From a virus, in the IMG/VR virus record IMGVR_UViG_3300035665_000067, positions 1 through 47,355 of that record: 47,355 nt of DNA. One strand, given 5' to 3'. Below are positions 1 to 7,610 of the stretch, piece by piece (within the stretch, counting starts at the first letter, position 1; each line of letters begins with the position of its first letter). A program made the translations under genes and the position numbers. A model generated the notes under the pieces. That model was not told the DNA's origin, ran no database searches, and saw only the letters and a list, made by a program, of their open reading frames with translations.

Positions 1-53
1 GTACTGAGGATGACACTGTACGTAAGATTCGTCGTACCTTCCGAGGTAAGTAG
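1..53 (+). CDS. C-terminal end of a holin-like small membrane protein (partial, 5' end outside window)
   Basis: Reading from base 3, the first 16 codons give TEDDTVRKIRRTFRGK and then a TAG at 51-53. This matches in place and style the C-terminus of the complete 65-residue gene at 43922-44119, which ends in TEDDKIQRIKDTFK and also sits directly before an endolysin. The fragment is therefore the tail of copy A of that gene. Its membrane segment lies outside the window, so function rests only on the homologous copy. Confidence 0.7.
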   Translation, partial: TEDDTVRKIRRTFRGK

Positions 54-55
54 TA

Positions 56-1024
56 ATGGTATTGCTGCAAGTTAAGCAGTACTACCCCCAGACAGATAGT
101 GCAACAGGTCACGGAGATCGGATGTGCTTTAGCTCAACATGTGCTATGGCAATCAAGTATCTCCGTCCTGATGCGCTTAAGGGTAGTAACGCAGATGATG
201 ATTACCTCCGTACTGTATTGAAGTACGGCGATACAACTGAATATACATCACACATCAAGGCTTGTCAGCAGTACGGTATCTTAGCTACCTTCTACCAAAA
301 GGGCACTAAACAAGCTTTGATCAATGAACTAAAGGCTGGTTATCCAGTTGCTACTGGCATCCTCCATAAAGGTCCTGCTACTGCTCCTAGGGGTGGTGGG
401 CATTGGATGTTATTGATTGGTGATGAGGGTGAACGTGGTGTCTTCCATGACCCATACGGTGAGATGGATAACGTTAACGGAGGCTATGTCACTATTGGTA
501 GTGGTGGTAGTAGTGTCCGTTATTCTTGGAAGAACTGGCTTAAGCGTTGGGAAGTGGAGGGTAGTGGTACTGGATGGTTCATGACCTTCCGTCCTACCTC
601 TACACCGCAACCTGTAGCTACTGTTGCTAACACTTGGGAGGGAGTGATCACTGCTGCCTCTAAGGCTGGTGCTAAGTTCCCACAAGTAGTAGCAGCACAG
701 TGGGCATTAGAGAGTGGATGGGGTAAGCATACCTCTGGTACACATAACTACTTTGGACTTAAAGGATCTGGTACTGACCATGAGACTAAAGAGTTTATTG
801 ATGGTAAATGGATCACGATTACTGCTGGGTTCATTAACTTCCCGGATCTTCAGTCGTGTGTCTCCTATTTGACACAACGTTGGTACAAGGACTACAAGAC
901 ATATAAAGGTGTGAATAGAGCAACCTCTGTAGAGGAGTGTTGCAAACTTTTAGTCAAGGAGGGGTACGCCACTGATCCCAACTATAGCACTAAACTGATT
1001 AACATCATCAACCAAAAGAAATGA
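56..1024 (+). CDS. Endolysin copy A: C39-like cysteine peptidase plus GH73 glucosaminidase, 322 aa
   Basis: Bifunctional peptidoglycan hydrolase for host lysis. Residues 1-180 resemble a C39/papain-like peptidase: Cys24 in MCFSSTCAM, His116 in GGGHWMLLIGD and Asp132 in FHDPYGE form a plausible triad. A short linker near 180-192 leads to a GH73/FlgJ-type N-acetylglucosaminidase domain (about 193-322) with the catalytic-type Glu in WALESGWGKHTSG (Glu219). There is no signal peptide, so a holin is needed for access to the wall. It follows the holin-like gene by a few bases and overlaps the next gene by 4 bases, as in a lysis operon. T7 instead uses an amidase, so this is an exchanged lysis module. 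A second, diverged copy of the same length lies at 44125-45093. The same glucosaminidase fold also appears in the virion protein at 33939-36932. Confidence 0.88.
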   Translation: MVLLQVKQYYPQTDSATGHGDRMCFSSTCAMAIKYLRPDALKGSNADDDYLRTVLKYGDTTEYTSHIKACQQYGILATFYQKGTKQALINELKAGYPVATGILHKGPATAPRGGGHWMLLIGDEGERGVFHDPYGEMDNVNGGYVTIGSGGSSVRYSWKNWLKRWEVEGSGTGWFMTFRPTSTPQPVATVANTWEGVITAASKAGAKFPQVVAAQWALESGWGKHTSGTHNYFGLKGSGTDHETKEFIDGKWITITAGFINFPDLQSCVSYLTQRWYKDYKTYKGVNRATSVEECCKLLVKEGYATDPNYSTKLINIINQKK

Positions 1025-1266
1025 TTGAAGCGGTTATCACAGGTGTTGCTTCTCTGGTGATTGGGATAGGTGGCGGTATTGCAGCTATTAATAGTAAATC
1101 GAACACACGTATGGATCAATTAGACAAACGTATTGATTCCATTGAGTTGAGGTTTGCTGAGAAGTACGTCCCTCGCCAAGAGCTAGCTAACGCCTTACAA
1201 AAGATGGAGGATCACATGATCAGAATCGAGAACAAGCTGGACCAGATTGTATTGAGAAATGGCTAA
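1021..1266 (+). CDS. Small TM plus coiled-coil protein copy A, spanin/holin-accessory candidate, 81 aa
   Basis: One N-terminal hydrophobic segment (about residues 3-24, Gly/Ile/Ala rich) is followed by a charged coiled-coil-like helix (about 28-78) ending RIENKLDQIVLRNG. This topology fits a single-pass inner-membrane protein such as an Rz-like i-spanin or an XhlA-type accessory. Its position directly after the endolysin and before small terminase matches the T7 neighbourhood of the Rz-like gene 18.5. The start overlaps the endolysin stop by 4 bases and the 3' end overlaps the next gene by 8 bases. The diverged copy is at 45490-45735; its C-terminal half is nearly identical in DNA. The spanin role is inference. 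Confidence 0.7.
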   Translation: MIEAVITGVASLVIGIGGGIAAINSKSNTRMDQLDKRIDSIELRFAEKYVPRQELANALQKMEDHMIRIENKLDQIVLRNG

Positions 1267-1648
1267 GAAAACCTGCATTAAATGCGGGATAGAAAAAGAG
1301 TTGGACAAATTTGAGAGTAAACGTAACACTTGTAAGGAATGCAGAAACCAGCAAGCTCGTGATTCTCAAAGAGCAAGAACTTGGAAGTACCGAACTCAGT
1401 ACGGTATTACTTTAAAGGATTACGATTTACTCTACGAACAGCAGAATGGCCTTTGCTCTATTTGTGGTACAGATACCCCTGGAGGTCCCGGAGAACGTTT
1501 TAGAGTAGATCATAACCATGAAACGAATGAAGTTCGTGGGTTACTTTGCAATAACTGCAACCGTGGACTTGGTTACTTAAAAGATAGCCCAACAATACTA
1601 TCTAAAGCCTTGACTTATTTACTTACTAACGGACACTATGGCACCTAA
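1259..1648 (+). CDS. Recombination endonuclease VII-type HNH nuclease, 129 aa
   Basis: The N-terminus has a zinc-binding pair of CxxC knuckles (CIKCGIEKE, then CKECRNQ). The C-terminal half carries CSICGT, then VDHNHETNEVRGLLCNNCN with GLGYLKDSP, the signature of the endonuclease VII (His-Me/HNH) family of phage recombination and homing nucleases. It sits between the 81-residue gene and small terminase, replacing the direct 8-base overlap those two genes have in copy B (45728). The insertion keeps overlaps on both sides: 8 bases with the upstream gene and 11 with TerS. This suggests a precisely inserted free-standing mobile endonuclease rather than a core resolvase, since an endonuclease I-type resolvase is present at 14106-14459. 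Confidence 0.85.
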   Translation: MAKKTCIKCGIEKELDKFESKRNTCKECRNQQARDSQRARTWKYRTQYGITLKDYDLLYEQQNGLCSICGTDTPGGPGERFRVDHNHETNEVRGLLCNNCNRGLGYLKDSPTILSKALTYLLTNGHYGT

Positions 1649-1892
1649 ACAGAAAGCTACGGAAGATGCTTTTAACGAATTACATAACCTAGTTACCGAA
1701 GAGTTTCTTCGCCGCATTAAATCTGGTGAGGCTAGTACTGCAGATTTAAAAGCCTGCACAGATTGGCTATCTAAAAATGACATTTCGGGTTGCGCGTATC
1801 AGGGTAACCCACTTGATAAACTTGCCACCATTATGCCCAAGGTAGATCCTGAACTTATCCAAAAGAGGTTGTATGGCAAGTCGCACATCTAA
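1638..1892 (+). CDS. terS: Terminase small subunit copy A (T7 gp18-like), 84 aa
   Basis: Small acidic/helical protein of the size of T7 gp18, beginning MAPKQKATEDAFNELHNLVT and ending PKVDPELIQKRLYG. It is expected to regulate DNA recognition and concatemer cutting together with the large terminase at 4819-6552. Copy B at 45728-45979 aligns over its full length. The gene overlaps the preceding HNH gene by 11 bases and the following gene by 20. Unlike copy B it has been separated from the 81-residue gene by the inserted nuclease. Identification rests on size, position and resemblance to cyanopodovirus small terminases. Confidence 0.75.
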   Translation: MAPKQKATEDAFNELHNLVTEEFLRRIKSGEASTADLKACTDWLSKNDISGCAYQGNPLDKLATIMPKVDPELIQKRLYGKSHI

Positions 1893-2127
1893 ATACTATA
1901 AGGCTAATCCTGAGGCAAAGGCTAAGCGCCTCAAGCAGCAAGCTTCCTATAATAAAACTAAAGAGGGTCTTAAGATCCGTACTAATGCTAATAAACTGAA
2001 CCGTAAGCTTGGTACTTATGGTAATGGTGATGGTATGGATGCTTCCCATACAGGTCCCAATAAAGGCAAATTAGAATCCCCTAAAGCAAACCGTACACGC
2101 CCACGTAAGGGTAAGAAGTATGGCTGA
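1873..2127 (+). CDS. Basic conserved protein copy A, function unknown, 84 aa
   Basis: Very basic protein rich in Lys, Asn and Gly, with a helical N-terminal half (about 1-45) and a disordered-looking C-terminus ending RPRKGKKYG. I do not recognise a catalytic motif. It lies between small terminase and an HNH gene, overlapping TerS by 20 bases, so a nucleic-acid-binding or packaging-related role is possible but not shown. The C-terminal half is nearly identical at DNA level to copy B (45960-46214), while the N-terminal half is diverged. This is the left shoulder of the identity peak around the HNH gene. Confidence 0.75.
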   Translation: MASRTSKYYKANPEAKAKRLKQQASYNKTKEGLKIRTNANKLNRKLGTYGNGDGMDASHTGPNKGKLESPKANRTRPRKGKKYG

Positions 2128-2147
2128 TCTACTCAAAATCCAGTAAT

Positions 2148-2474
2148 GTGACACCGCTATTTCCTAGTCCTGATCACTACCTCCACAACCTAATAACGAT
2201 GACAAGCTCTGAAGCAAAAAGGCTACACCGTCGTGCAATTAAGGAATACTTTAATTGTCAATGCGTATACTGCGGAGAAACTTATGAACTACATGAACTT
2301 ACACTTGATCACGTTCGCCCTAAGTGTCTTGGTGGCGAAGACCTTACTTCAAATTTGGTACCCAGCTGTAGGAAATGCAATCAGGCTAAAGGAAGTAGCA
2401 ATTGGCTACAATGGATGAGAGAGACATTTGGTATTACCAATAGGGAAACATTAATTCTATCACACATTCGTTAA
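2148..2474 (+). CDS. Free-standing HNH endonuclease copy A, 108 aa (or 91 aa from ATG 2199)
   Basis: Compact HNH nuclease with a CVYCGE zinc knuckle, the core LTLDHVRPKCLGGED, then NLVPSCRKCNQAKG and NWLQWM. These are the conserved His-Asn-His and second CxxC elements of homing-type HNH enzymes. The frame opens at GTG 2148; the in-frame ATG at 2199 (MTSSEAKRL) is equally plausible and neither has a clear ribosome site. The 5' extension is conserved almost base for base in copy B. A free-standing HNH gene near terminase genes is typical of selfish homing endonucleases, and some phage HNH proteins also aid packaging. Confidence 0.85.
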   Translation: MTPLFPSPDHYLHNLITMTSSEAKRLHRRAIKEYFNCQCVYCGETYELHELTLDHVRPKCLGGEDLTSNLVPSCRKCNQAKGSSNWLQWMRETFGITNRETLILSHIR

Positions 2475-2476
2475 TT

Positions 2477-2869
2477 ATGGACAAAAAGAAAACACTCAAG
2501 CAGATGCGTGACGAGATCAAGCAAATGGTCGAAGCATCCCAAAAACGCCAGGGTCGTGATACTAAGTCAGAGATGGGCTCTAAAGCTATGAAAGCTAAAG
2601 ATACATCTAAGAACTTTCAAGATGGTGGTTATAAAGCAAAGACAAAGGTAGATGGGTCTAAATACCAAGGCGCTCCTATCTCCAAAGCTAACCTTCAAGA
2701 ATACAAAGAAGCTCAATCACCTAAGGAAAAGGCTAAGCCCCGTCAACGTCGTGGTGCAGGTCGTGAGGACATGATGAGTAATCAGCGTCAACGTGAGATT
2801 ATGGAACGTGAGGAGCGTAAGCGTAAGAGTAACATGGACAAAGGCGGGTCCAATGTAGTTGGGAGTTAA
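2477..2869 (+). CDS. Highly charged, probably disordered protein copy A, 130 aa
   Basis: The N-terminal 20 residues form a likely helix (MDKKKTLKQMRDEIKQMVEA). The rest is Lys/Ser/Gln/Arg-rich low-complexity sequence with no recognisable domain, ending MDKGGSNVVGS. It starts 2 bases after the HNH stop and is followed 4 bases later by the next gene. The copy at 46564-46947 keeps the N-terminal helix and the SNVVGS end but is strongly diverged in the middle. The family is unknown to me; a packaged or scaffold-like disordered protein would fit, but that is a guess. Confidence 0.65.
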   Translation: MDKKKTLKQMRDEIKQMVEASQKRQGRDTKSEMGSKAMKAKDTSKNFQDGGYKAKTKVDGSKYQGAPISKANLQEYKEAQSPKEKAKPRQRRGAGREDMMSNQRQREIMEREERKRKSNMDKGGSNVVGS

Positions 2870-2872
2870 GTT

Positions 2873-4447
2873 GTGGCCCTAAGTGAAGAAGAGTTAGAAG
2901 CTCAACGAGAGTATTACCAGAGATCTGGTGGTCCTGTTATCGGTAAACGCTCTACGCTATCTACACAACCTAACAAATTATTTAAGGAATCACAGCAAAC
3001 AAACCGAATTCCTACAAACTTTAAGAGTTGGGCTGATGCTGAAAGTGCTTTCTTAGAAGAAATAGACAAAGGGTTAAAACCTAATAAAGCTAGAGAAAAA
3101 TTAGGTCTAACGTATCAAAATGTCATCGGTAATTACTATTTTGATGTTGGTACAGATCGAAAAACTGGTGAAAGGCGAGGCTTTAATTCTAGGGCAGTAA
3201 ATGAAGATATTCACCCAATCGCTGAACGTGAACTTAGAAAAACGCAAGGCGATGCTGCTGTGGATAATTTCCGCGGACAACTAAAAGATGGTTGGGGTGA
3301 TTATAAAAAGAAAGCTGCCTACGATCCTATGGCTATCAGTGCTCAAGACGAAGCTAGGCAAGTTAGAAATTACTTAACTTCATTCTTAGGTAGAGGTGAT
3401 CCTAGAGACCAAGGAATGCAAGTACAGCGTGGCCACGGTTTTTCAGCATCACAATTTGGTGGTAGCACTAATTTGATGGATCTTTGGCCAGAACTTGGTC
3501 ATTATAATGTACATGGTCATGCGGGTCTTGCTGGTAATCCGAGGATGCATCCTGACATCATGTATGAAATGAACGCTGCTGATACTGCTGAAGCGGCTTA
3601 TTATAATGAAGATCTTGATAGGAGAGGTTTAACCATTAACCCAAGGGCCACGCAATGGCCTGGGGCAATGATGGCTGTTGATGAAAGTGGTGCTCAAACC
3701 TTTGGGCGCAGGTCTGGCCAATCTTACTCTATGGGTCCTGCTATTGAAAGGACTCCAGGTGTCAGTGAAGCAGCTTTACCAGCACAACAACGTAGGCGCG
3801 ATGAGTTAATGGCACAGATGGGTGCTACTGGTCCAAGGCAGGCTATTAATGAAGCTAATAGTAAATCTATGATCATGGAGTCCACTCAATCAGTAGGTAC
3901 TCCTCTTAGAATCATTCAAGCTGGTACACCAGTAACTCCACAGCCAAAAGATGTAAAAGCTACAGTTGTATCTCCAGGTGGATTTGAAAGAACTATAAAA
4001 ATACCTCAATCTACTAGAGAGCAACTTACATCTAAATTAACTAATGCTGGTGTAGATCCTAATAGAGTTGAAGAAATTGTTAATAGGACACGTCCATTTA
4101 CTAAAGGACCTACGATTGTCCCTGCACCAACTAAACCCACAATTACTCTAACACCAAGTCAATCCTTAGGTCAAAAGGCTGCAGCTATTGCCAATAGGGA
4201 ACCAGTGTTACCCCCTAAACCAGCAGTGGTTGCACCTAAACCAGTAGTCAAACCTAAATCAGTGGCTGCTAAACCTAAACCAAAAGCAGTAACTAAACCC
4301 ACACCAGTTGTAACTACTAGAACAACTAAGGTTAAACCGACTAGTGCTAGTATGCAGATTAGGGCTATGCAGAACACGGTACCTGATGCAATTAGAATTC
4401 AACCAGGTATGAGTCTACCTAGTGCATCTTTGATTCAAGGTATTTAG
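2873..4447 (+). CDS. Large protein of unknown function, possible His-rich nuclease-like core, copy A, 524 aa
   Basis: Starts at GTG 2873, with a good GGGAG ribosome site 7 bases upstream inside the preceding gene's end; copy B has ATG at the equivalent place. Three parts are visible. A charged helical N-terminus (about 35-150) is shared with copy B. A middle part (about 175-280) is rich in His, Gly and Asn (RGHGFSASQFGG, then ELGHYNVHGHAG). A Pro/Lys-rich C-terminal tail (about 370-490) has repeated PKP and KPT units. The middle part faintly recalls His-Asn metal nuclease centres, but I cannot assign a family. It lies between HNH and terminase genes, so a virion or packaging function is possible. 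Confidence 0.6.
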   Translation: MALSEEELEAQREYYQRSGGPVIGKRSTLSTQPNKLFKESQQTNRIPTNFKSWADAESAFLEEIDKGLKPNKAREKLGLTYQNVIGNYYFDVGTDRKTGERRGFNSRAVNEDIHPIAERELRKTQGDAAVDNFRGQLKDGWGDYKKKAAYDPMAISAQDEARQVRNYLTSFLGRGDPRDQGMQVQRGHGFSASQFGGSTNLMDLWPELGHYNVHGHAGLAGNPRMHPDIMYEMNAADTAEAAYYNEDLDRRGLTINPRATQWPGAMMAVDESGAQTFGRRSGQSYSMGPAIERTPGVSEAALPAQQRRRDELMAQMGATGPRQAINEANSKSMIMESTQSVGTPLRIIQAGTPVTPQPKDVKATVVSPGGFERTIKIPQSTREQLTSKLTNAGVDPNRVEEIVNRTRPFTKGPTIVPAPTKPTITLTPSQSLGQKAAAIANREPVLPPKPAVVAPKPVVKPKSVAAKPKPKAVTKPTPVVTTRTTKVKPTSASMQIRAMQNTVPDAIRIQPGMSLPSASLIQGI

Positions 4448-4450
4448 CGT

Positions 4451-4750
4451 ATGGCAGAAAAGAAAAAGCAAACTATTCAAGATAAAGTCTTGAAGCTAAT
4501 ACGTGACCTTAAGATCGGATACATCAACGGTCAGAACCCTATGGGTCGTGCTCAGGTAACTCATGGCTACTTCCCCGCTAAGAATGCGTCTCTCAATATC
4601 GGGTCATTGATGAATATGCCGTATGATCCTGAGATGAGGATTCGACCTAAAGATCCTCAGCAACAGTTACGGGCTATGACTTCTGGTGTTGGTAGGATTG
4701 AACGTATCCATAATGCCTACATCAAACCGCGAGTAAAGCTTGCTGATTAA
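4451..4750 (+). CDS. Small conserved-type protein before the large terminase, unknown function, 99 aa
   Basis: Begins MAEKKKQTIQDKVLKLIRDL and ends KPRVKLAD. It is basic, has no membrane segment, and shows no motif I recognise. It starts 4 bases after the preceding stop and is the last gene before a terminator-like hairpin and the large terminase, so it is probably co-transcribed with the lysis and packaging genes. No second copy is visible because the window ends before that point in copy B. Confidence 0.6.
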   Translation: MAEKKKQTIQDKVLKLIRDLKIGYINGQNPMGRAQVTHGYFPAKNASLNIGSLMNMPYDPEMRIRPKDPQQQLRAMTSGVGRIERIHNAYIKPRVKLAD

Positions 4751-4762
4751 ACAACCACCATT

Positions 4763-4806
4763 GGTACCTAGGAGCCTCTACAAGGGGCCTCTAGGTGCCT
4801 TTACGT
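4763..4806 (+). terminator. Probable rho-independent terminator before the large terminase
   Basis: An inverted repeat pairs GGTACCTAGGAGCC (4763-4776) with GGCCTCTAGGTGCC (4786-4799), allowing two imperfect positions. A short T-rich tail follows. It sits between the 99-residue gene and the terminase start at 4819, so it may attenuate transcription into terminase. The tail is short (TTTACG), so termination may be partial. Confidence 0.6.
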
Positions 4807-4818
4807 ATATTTTACCAT

Positions 4819-6552
4819 ATGGACACTTTAACCGCCCTTAGAGACGATTTTAAGCTCTTTCTTCAGGCACTGTGGGGACAACTAGATCTACCATCACCAA
4901 CACGTGCTCAGTACGCTATTGCTGACTATCTACAGCATGGACCTAAGCGACTACAGATCCAAGCCTTCCGAGGAGTCGGTAAATCGTGGATCACGGGAGC
5001 TTTTGTGTTGTGGACACTTTTTAACAACGCTGAGAAGAAGATCATGATCATCTCTGCCTCTAAGGAGCGTGCTGATAACATGTCTATCTTCCTGCAGAAG
5101 CTGATCATCGAGACACCATGGCTATCACATTTGAGACCAAAGAGTGATGAAGCTAGGTGGAGTCGTATCTCCTTTGACGTTAACTGTAGCCCTCACCAAG
5201 CACCATCCGTTAAGTCGGTGGGTATTACAGGTCAGCTAACTGGTTCACGTGCTGACCTTATGATTCTTGATGACGTGGAGGTACCAGGTAACTCTATGAC
5301 TGAAATGATGAGGGAAAAACTACTGCAGCTATGTACTGAGGCTGAGTCCATCCTAACTCCCAAAAAGGATAGTCGTATCATGTACCTTGGTACTCCTCAG
5401 ACTACCTTCACCATTTACCGTAAGCTAGCTGAGCGTAACTATCGTCCTTTTGTGTGGCCATCACGCTACCCACGTAAAGATAAACTATCACAGTATGAGA
5501 ACCTCCTAGCACCTCAGATCCTAGAGGATATCGAGATGGGGGTAGAGGAATGGACTCCTACAGATCCTGATCGTTTCACTAGTGAAGACCTAGTAGAACG
5601 TGAAGCAGCTATGGGTCGTAGTAACTTCATGCTACAGTTTCAATTAGACACAGCTTTGAGTGATGCAGAAAAGTTCCCACTTAAATTCAGTGATCTTGTC
5701 GTTACCTCTGTTAACCCCACACAGGCACCTGATGCTGTGGTGTGGTGTAGTGATCCACGTAATTGTCTCAAGGACCTCCCTACCGTAGGACTACCAGGTG
5801 ATTACTTCTATTCACCGATGCAGTTACAAGGGGAGTGGGGACCATACACAGAAACAATCTGCTCAGTAGACCCCTCAGGACGAGGCACAGACGAAACAGC
5901 AGCTACATACATCTCACAAAAGAATGGCTTTCTCTACGTTCACGAAGTACGAGCGTATCGCGACGGTTATAGCGATAACACACTTCTTGACATCCTTCGT
6001 GGGTGTAAGCGTTATAACGTTACCAAACTTCTTATCGAAACAAACTTCGGAGATGGTATCGTCGCAGAACTCTTTAAGAAACACCTGCAACAAACAAAAC
6101 AAGCAATAGACGTTGAGGAAGTACGGGCTAATGTTCGTAAGGAGGATCGTATTATCGATGCCCTCGAACCCGTTATGAACCAACACCGACTCATCGTTGA
6201 TAGAAGTGTGGTAGAATGGGACTATGCCTCTAACAAAGATGCAGCACCCGAAGAGAGGCTATTGTATATGCTGTTCTACCAAATGTCTAGGATGTGTCGT
6301 GAGAAAGGTGCAGTTAAACACGACGACAGATTAGACTCACTAGCTCAAGGTGTCAAGTACTTCACAGATGCTATGGGTATCTCAGCCCATGAAGCCGTTA
6401 AACTACGTAAACAGGAGGACTGGAACGACATCTTAGAGACATTCATAGATGACCCAGTAGCCGCTACTAACCACTTAGTTTTGGGTTTTAATATCGACCA
6501 AAGAAGGCAGGCTAGAGGTAAGACAAAAAGTTCAGTCCCCACCTGGGTTTAG
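4819..6552 (+). CDS. terL: Terminase large subunit (T7 gp19-like ATPase/nuclease), 577 aa
   Basis: Packaging motor ATPase and nuclease that cuts concatemers and pumps DNA into proheads. A Walker A motif FRGVGKSW (Lys55), the following SASKERADNMS segment and a Walker B ILDDVE (Asp151-Asp152) are close to T7 gp19. The C-terminal RNase H-like nuclease shows SVDPSGRGTDE (Asp351), NFGDGIV and HDDRLDSLAQG. Length is close to the 586 residues of T7 gp19. I place the start at ATG 4819 (MDTLTALRDDF); an upstream GTG at 4795 lies in the terminator hairpin and is unlikely. The gene is followed by structured non-coding DNA. Confidence 0.95.
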   Translation: MDTLTALRDDFKLFLQALWGQLDLPSPTRAQYAIADYLQHGPKRLQIQAFRGVGKSWITGAFVLWTLFNNAEKKIMIISASKERADNMSIFLQKLIIETPWLSHLRPKSDEARWSRISFDVNCSPHQAPSVKSVGITGQLTGSRADLMILDDVEVPGNSMTEMMREKLLQLCTEAESILTPKKDSRIMYLGTPQTTFTIYRKLAERNYRPFVWPSRYPRKDKLSQYENLLAPQILEDIEMGVEEWTPTDPDRFTSEDLVEREAAMGRSNFMLQFQLDTALSDAEKFPLKFSDLVVTSVNPTQAPDAVVWCSDPRNCLKDLPTVGLPGDYFYSPMQLQGEWGPYTETICSVDPSGRGTDETAATYISQKNGFLYVHEVRAYRDGYSDNTLLDILRGCKRYNVTKLLIETNFGDGIVAELFKKHLQQTKQAIDVEEVRANVRKEDRIIDALEPVMNQHRLIVDRSVVEWDYASNKDAAPEERLLYMLFYQMSRMCREKGAVKHDDRLDSLAQGVKYFTDAMGISAHEAVKLRKQEDWNDILETFIDDPVAATNHLVLGFNIDQRRQARGKTKSSVPTWV

Positions 6553-6556
6553 ACCA

Positions 6557-6592
6557 GATCCCACCCGTTAAGCGGGAGCTGAAGGGTGGATC
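6557..6592 (+). other. Stable stem-loop just after the large terminase gene
   Basis: GATCCCACCC (6557-6566) pairs with GGGTGGATC (6584-6592) with one bulged C. An alternative inner hairpin CCCGTTAAGCGGG is also possible. There is no T-run after it. It could be an RNA processing or 3' end-protection structure, or part of a double hairpin with the terminator at 6607. Confidence 0.5.
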
Positions 6593-6606
6593 AGACCCCG
6601 TGAATG

Positions 6607-6648
6607 GAGGAAGACATGTCTTTATCAAGACACATCTTCCTCTTTATT
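6607..6648 (+). terminator. Rho-independent terminator after the large terminase
   Basis: GAGGAAGACATGTCTT (from 6607) pairs with AAGACACATCTTCCTC (to 6642), 14 of 16 positions, with a small loop and a following TTTATT. It lies about 55 bases after terL and separates late packaging genes from thyX. The rest of the gap to 6784 holds a small TGTCC/GGACA hairpin at 6651-6668 and nothing else I can support. Confidence 0.7.
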
Positions 6649-6783
6649 AATGTCCCTGGGAATGGACATTCTGTAAGTACTAACTCCAAAGACACAAACC
6701 TCCACTAACTAATACTGAATCTTGGAGTACTGATTCTCCCCATCCTTCTGAATCCTGTCACTACCTATTCTACTGTATACACT

Positions 6784-6966
6784 ATGAGTAGAACATATCG
6801 TAAAGAACCTACTTACATGTTTAGACCTGTACGTACTTATAATGAGTTACGTCAGCAATTCTTTGATGATGAGGGTTATACAGTATCAACTAGACAGCGT
6901 TATATACCTACACTATACGACGACATCCACATCTCTGCCTACCAACAACTCGACCACCACCGCTAA
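6784..6966 (+). CDS. Small protein upstream of thyX, unknown function, 60 aa
   Basis: ATG start; Tyr-, Arg- and Asp-rich soluble protein beginning MSRTYRKEPTYMF. The stop codon abuts thyX with a one-base overlap, indicating translational coupling. I do not recognise a family. A coding reading is supported by the tight junction and absence of alternatives, but evidence is modest. Confidence 0.5.
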   Translation: MSRTYRKEPTYMFRPVRTYNELRQQFFDDEGYTVSTRQRYIPTLYDDIHISAYQQLDHHR

Positions 6967-7610
6967 TGATCCATTCCACCAAACTGGTTCACATCACCCC
7001 TAACGCTGAAGAACTTATTAGTTATATGGCTAGGGTATCTAATCCCGCTAATCAAAACAACACTGAGACCAGTGCTAAACTAATTAAGTATCTTATTGAC
7101 CATCACCACTGGTCACCATTTGAGATGGTTAATATGTGTGTAGAGATTGAGACTACTAGGAGTATAGCTGCACAAATCTTGAGGCATAGGTCGTTTAGCT
7201 TTCAAGAGTTTAGTCAACGATATGCACAAGTAGAACTAAGGCCTGAGATCCCTGAGCTTCGTAGACAAGATACAAAAAACCGACAGAATAGTATCAATGA
7301 CCTAGAGGAAGATAAGAAGAAGTTCTTTGATTCTAAGATTGGTCACCTCTATAGTGAATGCTATCGTGTCTATCAAGATCTACTGGATGCTGGGGTAGCT
7401 AAGGAGTGTGCTAGAGAGGTGCTACCAATGGCTGCACCTACTAAACTGTACATGAACGGTACTATTCGATCCTGGTTGCACTACTGTGACCTACGTACAG
7501 CTCATGGTACACAGAAAGAACACGCACAGATAGCAGCACAAGTGCAAGACATTCTCTATCAACACCTCCCTAATGTATGTGAGGCAATGTGGAACAAAGA
7601 CTTAAACTAA
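6966..7610 (+). CDS. thyX: FAD-dependent thymidylate synthase ThyX, 214 aa
   Basis: Converts dUMP to dTMP using methylene-tetrahydrofolate and reduced flavin, supplying thymidine for phage DNA. The ThyX signature RHRxxSxxxxSxRY is present as RHRSFSFQEFSQRY at residues 73-86. The N-terminal AEELISYMARVSNP and the C-terminal segment around RSWLHYCDLRTAH also fit the family, and the length is normal. It lies after the packaging genes and next to the probable genome-end region, outside the replication block holding nrdA/nrdB. thyX is a common auxiliary metabolic gene in marine cyanophages. Confidence 0.95.
   Translation: MIHSTKLVHITPNAEELISYMARVSNPANQNNTETSAKLIKYLIDHHHWSPFEMVNMCVEIETTRSIAAQILRHRSFSFQEFSQRYAQVELRPEIPELRRQDTKNRQNSINDLEEDKKKFFDSKIGHLYSECYRVYQDLLDAGVAKECAREVLPMAAPTKLYMNGTIRSWLHYCDLRTAHGTQKEHAQIAAQVQDILYQHLPNVCEAMWNKDLN

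Larger units (their letters stand above)
1..4447 (+). repeat. Diverged module repeat, copy A (pairs with 44041-47355)
   Basis: Gene order holin end, endolysin, 81-residue protein, TerS, 84-residue protein, HNH, charged protein and large protein is repeated in copy B. Copy A has an extra endonuclease VII gene; copy B has an extra 134-residue gene. Identity ranges from nearly 100% (around 2000-2242) to barely recognisable (large protein). Confidence 0.85.

Noticed and set aside
4795-4818. Longer N-terminus for the large terminase from GTG 4795
   Set aside because: The extra residues fall in the terminator hairpin tail and are unlike T7 gp19; ATG 4819 fits better.
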